Assembly: GCA_024408745.1 (NCBI GenBank)
Contig: JAKSUS010000081.1
Location: 1 to 5,693 of the forward strand
Direction of reading: 5' to 3'
Length of the DNA: 5,693 nt
Source: Candidatus Gastranaerophilales bacterium
GTDB taxonomy: Bacteria; Cyanobacteriota; Vampirovibrionia; Gastranaerophilales; JAILCC01
Shown in pieces: positions 1 to 5,226 of this stretch; the stretch's first letter is position 1, and each line of letters opens with the position of its first letter. A model generated the notes under the pieces. It saw only the letters and a list, made by a program, of their open reading frames with translations. It did not search any database and was not told the origin of the DNA. Made by a program: the position numbers and the translations under genes.

Positions 1-201
1 TTAATTCTTTTTATTTGGTGAAATCCTCCAATATGACTTACTGTCCAGAGGGATTTCTTTATTAATTTGTAATTCGATAGGCATTCTTATTTTTTCTGTA
101 AATACCTCGCTGTTCATTTTGTCTCTTGATAAAATATATAGAACCTGCTCTTTGGTATTTAAATCGTAGTCTGAACTTTTTGTTATATATTCAGCCCGCA
201 T
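1..201 (-). CDS. 66-residue hypothetical protein, complete
   Basis: This is a small complete frame whose TAA stop is the first three bases of the window and whose ATG is at 199-201. On the minus strand an AAGGA ribosome site lies 7 bases before the ATG, which makes translation credible. An upstream ATG that overlaps the ribosome site is in another frame and stops quickly, so it is not the start. The protein is polar, with mixed charge, a basic end (SPNKKN) and no signal peptide, membrane helix or cysteine. I do not recognise the family and assign no function. It is transcribed away from the HNH gene, and the 156-base gap must hold both promoters. A GATAAT on the minus strand at 227-232 could be its -10 box, but I found no convincing -35 box. 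It could be a small regulator or a chance frame; the ribosome site favours a real gene. Confidence 0.55.
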   Translation of the reverse strand: MRAEYITKSSDYDLNTKEQVLYILSRDKMNSEVFTEKIRMPIELQINKEIPLDSKSYWRISPNKKN

Positions 202-268
202 AACATCATCCTTGAATTACCTATATTATCATTTTAACGTGTAACAGGTATTTTTTCATTACATTTTT

Positions 269-319
269 AAAATTTTTAAGTAAAAATTTACAAAAATTTA
301 CAAAATTGTTTAAAAATTT
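269..319. promoter_or_regulatory. Phased A/T tracts upstream of the HNH promoter
   Basis: Runs of A followed by T begin at 269, 282, 292, 302 and 312, so the last four are exactly 10 bp apart. Two perfect copies of the 10-base unit aaaaatttac sit in tandem at 282-301, and a third related unit (aaaaattta) lies at 312-320. A-tracts repeated at helical pitch are known to bend DNA and, next to a -35 box, to act like UP elements. Their position over and just before the promoter of the HNH gene suggests a curved, possibly regulated promoter, perhaps a target for nucleoid proteins. That role is inferred; the repeats themselves are directly visible. Confidence 0.55.
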
Positions 320-324
320 ATAAT
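297..324 (+). promoter_or_regulatory. Predicted sigma-70-type promoter of the HNH gene
   Basis: The -35 box is TTTACA at 297-302 and the -10 box is a consensus TATAAT at 319-324, separated by 16 bases. Transcription would begin near 331, leaving a leader of about 27 bases before the GTG start or 42 before the ATG start. A second TTTACA at 287-292 has no matching -10 box. The AT-rich surroundings make chance matches likelier, but the consensus -10 and the position directly upstream of the gene support the call. Confidence 0.6.
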
Positions 325-357
325 ATTGGGAATAATACAAATGTGTAAGGTAGTAGT

Positions 358-1446
358 GTGAAGGTTATTTTCATGGCACAAGATTTTCCTAAGAAATTAA
401 CATTTGATGAATATTACAAGGATTATTTTTTGTCGCAAAAGTATTTTTTCGATTTTGCAACAAGAGGTGCTTTTATTGACGTTTGCGAACTTCGTAACGG
501 ATCAAGAAAATACTGTTTCGAATTTAAAAAACAAGAAAACCTTCCATGCCCATGCTGCGGAAAAATCATGACAACAAGAGATGAACTTCTTTCTTTTATT
601 GAGAATGTCAAAACCCAAAAAGGAATAGACTTATCAGAAGAAATTTCTAAATACCAAAGCAGATTAAGAGGAGTAGAGTTAAAAATAGCAAAAAGACTTA
701 TTATACTTGCTCCTAAATATCCTGAAAAAAATTTAAAAGATTTATTTATTTTAATGTACAGAAACTCAATTAAACAACTTGAAAAATCACAACAAAAAGT
801 CATATTAAAAATCAATAAGTTATCAAACGGGTTAGAAGGTCAGACATTTTTAGCGGTAAAAAAAGATATAACTTTTGTTTCAAGACTTTTAAGAAAACGA
901 AAGAACACACAAACATTTAAAAGAAAAACTTTTATAGCTGGCTTTTATAAATTATTAGCGGAAGAAGAAAATGAAAGAAATAAAAAAATTCTTGAAATAA
1001 TTTCATTAAAAGCCAAAAAGCTTCCGACATCAGGAAACAGCATTGATGCTTTCATAGTTAAATATCACCGGCGAAGTATGGAAGAAATTGCTCAAAGATT
1101 ATTGGATTCATCACTTGCGAGTACAGAACATATTATGCCCAGAGCAGACGGTGGAGTAAATGACCCGTCAAATTATCTTGTACAATGTAAATACTGCAAT
1201 AACGAACGCAGTTCAATGAGTTATCGTGACTGGTTAAAAAGACATCCTGAAATGAAAAGAAATATTCAAATTTACATGGATAAAGTTATTAATTTAATTG
1301 TTGATAAAAAAATTCAAAATCACGACTTTTATCCGCTTGTTGTTAAATCAACGATACTAAAAGAATCAGAAGGGCTATTGGATATAAGGATTTGCGGGAT
1401 ATTTAACTATTTAAGATTAAAATATCTTGCACACAAGCCAACATAA
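358..1446 (+). CDS. HNH endonuclease-like protein with split zinc knuckles
   Basis: Residues are numbered from the GTG at 358. The C-terminal core is a clear HNH signature: E257-H258 in STEHIMPRADGG, the G265-G266 turn, N272, then C277-x2-C280 followed by N281, N282 and R284. A second knuckle, CPCCGK, gives C64 and C67. In known zinc-bound HNH proteins four cysteines from two such pairs hold one zinc ion, and H258 with a downstream N or H binds the catalytic divalent metal that cuts DNA. Here the pairs are about 210 residues apart, and the stretch between them is Lys/Glu-rich and predicted helical (about 90-255), so it may be a DNA-binding insertion. A basic tail (about 288-362) follows the core. 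No signal peptide or membrane helix is visible. Possible roles are a homing or phage-type nuclease, a restriction or defence nuclease, or a family particular to this lineage; I cannot choose among them. The nuclease-fold call is strong, but activity is unproven. Confidence 0.82.
   Translation: MKVIFMAQDFPKKLTFDEYYKDYFLSQKYFFDFATRGAFIDVCELRNGSRKYCFEFKKQENLPCPCCGKIMTTRDELLSFIENVKTQKGIDLSEEISKYQSRLRGVELKIAKRLIILAPKYPEKNLKDLFILMYRNSIKQLEKSQQKVILKINKLSNGLEGQTFLAVKKDITFVSRLLRKRKNTQTFKRKTFIAGFYKLLAEEENERNKKILEIISLKAKKLPTSGNSIDAFIVKYHRRSMEEIAQRLLDSSLASTEHIMPRADGGVNDPSNYLVQCKYCNNERSSMSYRDWLKRHPEMKRNIQIYMDKVINLIVDKKIQNHDFYPLVVKSTILKESEGLLDIRICGIFNYLRLKYLAHKPT
360..364 (+). promoter_or_regulatory. Internal ribosome site favouring the ATG start at 373
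   Basis: GAAGG at 360-364 lies 8 bases before an in-frame ATG at 373. The GTG at 358 has its own AAGG at 347-350, 7 bases upstream. Both starts are therefore served. ATG is the more common start codon and removes only five residues, so I slightly prefer 373, giving 357 residues instead of 362. Confidence 0.45.
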
Positions 1447-1456
1447 GAACCATGGT

Positions 1457-1557
1457 GTTATACGATATTAAAAACATTCTTATAAATGCAAATAACGATT
1501 GTTTTTTTTAGAAATAGGGCAATTTTTTTTTACAAGATGTTTTTATTATCGTATAAC
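1457..1557. repeat. 101-bp imperfect inverted repeat (long hairpin or MITE-like element)
   Basis: The outer arms are an exact 11-bp inverted pair, gttatacgata at 1457-1467 and its complement at 1547-1557. After one mismatch (1468/1546) the pairing continues for nine more bases (taaaaacat at 1469-1477 with 1537-1545). Past a one-base bulge at 1478, cttata at 1479-1484 faces tacaag at 1531-1536 with one mismatch. This gives 25 pairs over about 27 positions around a 46-base loop that contains T runs of 8 (1502-1509) and 9 (1523-1531). It starts 10 bases after the HNH stop codon. It could fold as a very long RNA hairpin, be a small non-coding repeat element of the MITE kind, or be an operator. 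No target-site duplication is evident, so mobility is unsupported from this copy alone. Confidence 0.75.
1529..1557 (+). promoter_or_regulatory. Predicted promoter of the giant gene, inside the inverted repeat
   Basis: The -35 box is TTTACA (1529-1534), the same hexamer as at the HNH promoter. A 17-base spacer leads to the -10 box TATAAC (1552-1557). Transcription would begin near 1564 and give a leader of about 46 bases before the ATG at 1610. Both boxes lie in the right arm of the inverted repeat, and the -10 box forms its outer tip. A weaker alternative -10 box (TACATA, 1584-1589) lacks a good -35 partner. The match is good, but the DNA is very AT-rich. Confidence 0.5.
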
Positions 1558-1596
1558 GGAAAAGTTTATTAATTATTTTGTAGTACATAAATTATC

Positions 1597-1602
1597 GAGG
1601 AG
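1597..1602 (+). promoter_or_regulatory. Strong ribosome-binding site of the giant gene
   Basis: GAGGAG sits 7 bases before the ATG at 1610. It is the strongest Shine-Dalgarno match in the window, fixes the start of the long gene and suggests efficient translation. Confidence 0.8.
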
Positions 1603-1609
1603 TTAAAAA

Positions 1610-4600
1610 ATGGAAATTAAGAAGCTAACTTACACCCCTGAGCAAGCTGAAATTGCGATGACTAACTTCGTAAGAAGTGCGGCGTATGGAGCAACAAAAG
1701 AAGACACAAAATTGTCAATCATGGGTAAGTTATTGAGTTTAATGGGCAGAACCCAAAATGTTGAATTCACTACTGACGAAGCTAAAGTATTAGAAGATAT
1801 TGGTTTAATGGCTGAATTACCTGCTGAAACACCAAAAGCAGAAAGCAAAAAAGATGCAGCACCTGCTAAAGTTACTACCCCAAAAGCAAAAGCAAAAAAA
1901 GATGCTACACCTGCTAAAGTCGCCGTTCAAAAACCAAAAGCAAAAAAAGATGCTGCAAAACCGGCAGTAGCAAAAACTCAAGTAGCACAAGCACAAAAAG
2001 AACCTGCAAAACCGGCAGTAGCACAAGCACAAAAAGAACCGGCAAAAGCTGTAGCAGAAAACAAAAAAGATACCACACCTGTAGCACAACCGGCAACAGC
2101 TCCAAAAGCCAATAAAGCACAAACTGTATATAATACACCATTGGCTAACTTAGGACTTAACTTAACAGATACAGACAAAAAGACTTATGATGTTTTAGTT
2201 AGAAATGTTGCAGAAAAAATGACAAGAAAAGATGATGGTTCATTAGATATTGATACCGTAAAGAACTTTACGTTGAAAGATATTGAAGAAACACGTGTTC
2301 TAACACTTGATAATCCTGAAACGTCACGAGTATTTAAAGATTTAAGAGATTTTGTATATGCACATGTACAAAATACAAAAGCAGAACCTAAAAAAGAATT
2401 AGTTGGTGCTTTATATCAAAATTATGCAAAATTAGATAAAGACGATCAGGCAAAATTAACAAGTGCAGTAATGACTCTTGCAAGAACATTACCACCAAAG
2501 AAAGATGGTTCGCCTAATACAGATATAGTTCAATTACTTTCAAAAGAAGGCATTGAAAAATCTATCAAAGCAAATCAAGAAACAATTAAAAAATATGATG
2601 ATATGGTAGTTAACCAAGAACCAACGACCACTGAACAAGATAAAGCATGGAAAAATGCAAAAGTTGCTGTTGCACAATACAAAGAATTGCAAACTTTAGT
2701 TGAAAAATATTCAGGTAAATTCGATTATAATTTAACACCCGAATTAGAAAAAGCAAATGCAGCAATTAAAGCTGAACATGATGAACGTTGGGCAATTACT
2801 AACGGAGCAATCGCAGTTGGTGATGCAATCAGCAGCGGAGCAGGTGCAGTTGTCGGCGGAATTGCCGCAGGTGCTAAATGGGTTGATGATGCAACCGGTA
2901 ATGCTATTTCAGGAACGATTAAACAAGGTAATGAAGAACTCGGCATTTCTCAAATGTTTGATGCAGCAGGCAAAGCTGATGACAGAGTTTGGGAATATGT
3001 AAAAGACGGCAAATGGTACGGTGCAAGAGCGGCAGCTCAATTAGTCGGTGAAGTTGGCGCACAAGCGACTGCGGTTACCGCAGCAACCGGCGAACATATT
3101 AAAAAATATCCTGAAATGGGCTTAAATGCTATTAACGATATGGAAGAAGGTGCAGTAAAAGAAGCTACTCAAAGTACGGCAGGAGTTGCTTTAAATGCGG
3201 TATCAGCAGTAGCAAATACCGTTAGCGGTATTACTAACTTAGCAAGTTGGGTATTAAAAGGCGGTGAATACACTAATGATGATATTGACAGAATCTCAGG
3301 TCAAACAGTAAAAGTAATCGCTGAAAAAATGTTAGACAAATCAGATGCAAACATTAAAAATATCAAAACATTAATTGATATTCGTCAACGTTTAGGTGTA
3401 AGTGATGAAGAATTCAAAAAATTATCATCAGATCAGGTTGAACAGTTAATTAAACAACGTGCTGATGAAAAAGTTATTTCAAGAGAAATGATGTTAATGG
3501 CTTATGGTCAAATTACAGGTGAAGTTACAGTTGACGAAAAAGGTAAATTAATCATAACAGACAAAACAGCAGGTCTTGATCAATTATTCAAAGCAGTAAA
3601 TCAATTTGATAACATGATTGCTGATACATTAAATCTTCCAAGTTCAGCAACAGGATTACTTCACAAAGGTACACAATTACTTGGTGATACAGTATCAATT
3701 GATGATGACGATTCAGGCTTAGAAATAACAGGTAAAGTTGCTGCACAAGTTATCACAAGACCTGTTGATGCTGTAGCAGGAACAGTTGCAGGTGTTGGTG
3801 ATGTTGCAAGTGGTTTACTAAAAGGTATTTGGGCATTAATTCCGGGCACCGAAACCACACTTGCTGATGCAGGTAATCAAATTCTTAAAGGTGCAAAAGG
3901 AACAGTAAGTGGCGGATACTGGGGAAAAGATGGTGATGAAGCCAAAGCCCTTGCTGATGCTCAGGCAAAACAAACTGCAGACAGAAAAGAAATTGCAAAA
4001 GCACATGATGAAGTTGCAAATCAAAAGGCAGAAGTTAAAACTCATACAGATAAAGTCAGAACTGAATTTGTTAATAAATTCATTGCCGAAAGCGGTGATA
4101 AATTATTAGATGATATTGTGCCAAAAGAAAGACAAGCAGAATTAAATGCAAACATTGAAAAAGTTGCTAATCAACAGTTAAACGGCTTTATATCAGCAGC
4201 AAAAGAAAGAGCAAATCAACCGGATATTACTCCTGAAGAAAAAGCTGAAGCCGAAGAATTAATCTTAACTCTTCAATGCTTAAAAGATACAAATAACGCA
4301 GATAACAAGAAAAAATTATTGGAATTGTACAAGAAAAATCATCCTGAAGATAAAGAAATGACTGCTGATAAGTTAGTTGCTGAAGCGAAAGCAGAAAACG
4401 AAAGATTGGTTAAAGAAAGCATTAAAGACGGCATTACTGCATTATTAAGAGCAGCAGCTAATAAAGAAGATGCAAAACGTTTGATGACTTTAGCAGAAAA
4501 TGACGGTTTCTTAGGTAAAGATTCATCTTGGTTAAAAACTTTGGTTAATAAAATTGACCAGGCTTATGACCAAAACGAATTTGGCGAAGACCATAACGCA

Positions 4601-5170
4601 TTCTTGAAATTCTTAGAAACAACTCTTTTAGACGGTGTAATCTTAGAAGTACCAAGACTTGTGTTCAAAGAATCCGTAAGCACAACCGATAAATGCTTAT
4701 TGAGTATGATTTGTTTGAACTTCATCGGTTCATTAACTTGGATGGCTTCAGGTATTAAGAAAGCTGCTAAAGGTACTAAAGAAATGTATAATGCCGATAA
4801 TAACCCTGCATTAAATGCATCAGGCTTGGGTAAAGTTATGGGTGGTACAGCACAAACAGCACTCGGAGTATTATTACCGAAGATTGATTGTTGTTCTCAC
4901 GTAATTTTAGGGAAACACAAATTCATTGATAAATGGATGGGCGAAGATATTTGTTGCCACCACCATCACCACGTAGCGGCTAAACCTCAACCTATTAAAC
5001 CGCCATGCCCACCTCCAAAACCACCGGTTGATCCATGTCCTTGGATTTCAGACCCTACATTAGGCGGTGCTGAAATCGGCGGAGAAGCTATAATTGAAGG
5101 AAGCACGGTTGTTGTACCTGAAATTGTAGAAGCAGCAGAAATTGCAGGTGAAGCAATCATAATATTATAA
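1610..5170 (+). CDS. 1186-residue modular protein of unknown function
   Basis: I recognise no family. Visible parts, in order: an N-terminal helical domain (1-70); a Lys/Ala/Pro-rich repeat tail (71-170); a module that recurs at an exact 90-residue offset (185-227 and 275-317, core K-x-D-G-S...D-x-V...I-E); three Gly/Ala helix-zipper segments (about 403-424, 534-551, 722-739); a charged, possibly coiled-coil stretch (about 771-960); a probable membrane helix (1029-1049) followed by KKAAK; CC at 1094-1095; CCHHHHH at 1115-1121, then a Pro/Cys stretch to 1143; and AEIGGEAII (1154-1162) repeated as AEIAGEAII (1176-1184). There is no N-terminal signal peptide. All nine cysteines lie at or after residue 890. 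It has its own predicted promoter and a strong ribosome site. The pattern could suit a large surface, envelope or membrane-active protein inserted through its zippers and C-terminal helix, but that is conjecture. The frame is intact, with a consistent codon style throughout. Confidence 0.88.
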   Translation: MEIKKLTYTPEQAEIAMTNFVRSAAYGATKEDTKLSIMGKLLSLMGRTQNVEFTTDEAKVLEDIGLMAELPAETPKAESKKDAAPAKVTTPKAKAKKDATPAKVAVQKPKAKKDAAKPAVAKTQVAQAQKEPAKPAVAQAQKEPAKAVAENKKDTTPVAQPATAPKANKAQTVYNTPLANLGLNLTDTDKKTYDVLVRNVAEKMTRKDDGSLDIDTVKNFTLKDIEETRVLTLDNPETSRVFKDLRDFVYAHVQNTKAEPKKELVGALYQNYAKLDKDDQAKLTSAVMTLARTLPPKKDGSPNTDIVQLLSKEGIEKSIKANQETIKKYDDMVVNQEPTTTEQDKAWKNAKVAVAQYKELQTLVEKYSGKFDYNLTPELEKANAAIKAEHDERWAITNGAIAVGDAISSGAGAVVGGIAAGAKWVDDATGNAISGTIKQGNEELGISQMFDAAGKADDRVWEYVKDGKWYGARAAAQLVGEVGAQATAVTAATGEHIKKYPEMGLNAINDMEEGAVKEATQSTAGVALNAVSAVANTVSGITNLASWVLKGGEYTNDDIDRISGQTVKVIAEKMLDKSDANIKNIKTLIDIRQRLGVSDEEFKKLSSDQVEQLIKQRADEKVISREMMLMAYGQITGEVTVDEKGKLIITDKTAGLDQLFKAVNQFDNMIADTLNLPSSATGLLHKGTQLLGDTVSIDDDDSGLEITGKVAAQVITRPVDAVAGTVAGVGDVASGLLKGIWALIPGTETTLADAGNQILKGAKGTVSGGYWGKDGDEAKALADAQAKQTADRKEIAKAHDEVANQKAEVKTHTDKVRTEFVNKFIAESGDKLLDDIVPKERQAELNANIEKVANQQLNGFISAAKERANQPDITPEEKAEAEELILTLQCLKDTNNADNKKKLLELYKKNHPEDKEMTADKLVAEAKAENERLVKESIKDGITALLRAAANKEDAKRLMTLAENDGFLGKDSSWLKTLVNKIDQAYDQNEFGEDHNAFLKFLETTLLDGVILEVPRLVFKESVSTTDKCLLSMICLNFIGSLTWMASGIKKAAKGTKEMYNADNNPALNASGLGKVMGGTAQTALGVLLPKIDCCSHVILGKHKFIDKWMGEDICCHHHHHVAAKPQPIKPPCPPPKPPVDPCPWISDPTLGGAEIGGEAIIEGSTVVVPEIVEAAEIAGEAIIIL
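1820..2119 (+). repeat. Lys/Ala/Pro-rich repeat tract encoded in the giant gene
   Basis: This stretch encodes residues 71-170, almost entirely K, A, P, V, Q, T, D and E. Early units of about 16 residues follow the pattern P-K-A-x-x-K-K-D-A-x-P-A-K-V. A later 12-residue unit (VAQAQKEPAKPA) is a 36-bp tandem: the 23 bases starting gtagcacaagcac at 1982-2004 recur exactly at 2018-2040. The 18 bases gcaaaaccggcagtagca also occur at both 1955-1972 and 2006-2023. Such tails are usually flexible linkers, wall-spanning stalks or non-specific nucleic-acid-binding tails. The near-identical DNA copies suggest recent slippage, so length may vary between strains. Confidence 0.8.
2162..2563 (+). repeat. 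Two diverged copies of a 90-residue module in the giant gene
   Basis: Residues 185-227 (from 2162) align without gaps to residues 275-317 (through 2560). Shared positions include L185/L275, D189/D279, V197/V287, A201/A291, K207/K297, D209-G210-S211/D299-G300-S301, D215/D305, V217/V307 and I225-E226/I315-E316. Identity is about a quarter, with no clear nucleotide similarity, so the duplication is old. The pattern is helix, DGS turn, helix. I do not recognise the domain. Confidence 0.5.
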
Positions 5171-5190
5171 TAATTAACAAACACAACAAT

Positions 5191-5221
5191 GAAACACTCT
5201 CTTGAATAAAGAGGGTGTTTC
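5191..5221. terminator. Bidirectional hairpin terminator between convergent genes
   Basis: The 13-base arm gaaacactctctt (5191-5203) pairs with aagagggtgtttc (5209-5221) through one G-U, around a 5-base loop. It begins 20 bases after the giant gene's stop and 5 bases beyond the flavoprotein's stop at 5227. Plus-strand RNA continues CUGCUUUUAU and minus-strand RNA continues AUUGUUGUGUUUG. Both are U-rich, though neither is a perfect U run. Its place between two convergent stop codons supports termination in both directions. Confidence 0.85.
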
Positions 5222-5226
5222 TGCTT

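Noticed and set aside
225..239. attatcattttaacg resembles the right arm of the 101-bp inverted repeat (attatcgtataacg), hinting at repeats flanking the HNH gene.
   Set aside because: The match needs one insertion and one further mismatch in very AT-rich DNA and lacks the rest of the arm, so chance is a sufficient explanation.
1498..1531. attg/caat with a following run of nine T as an intrinsic terminator for the HNH gene.
   Set aside because: A four-pair AT-rich stem with an 18-base loop is too weak; the large inverted repeat around it would also compete.
1817..2178. Several long open frames on the minus strand, opposite the Lys/Ala/Pro tract.
   Set aside because: They are by-products of a repetitive A-rich coding strand, giving Phe/Cys/Leu-rich nonsense without ribosome sites, while the plus-strand frame is continuous and well initiated.
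2228..2263. The DDGSLDID stretch in the giant protein looks like an EF-hand or dockerin-type calcium loop.
   Set aside because: Spacing of acidic residues does not fit the 12-residue EF-hand loop, and the second copy (KDGSPNTD) loses most of the acidic positions.
4952..4972. The histidine run could be an engineered affinity tag.
   Set aside because: It has five histidines with mixed codons, is internal to an otherwise natural gene with no vector sequence around it, and is flanked by native-looking Cys and Pro residues.
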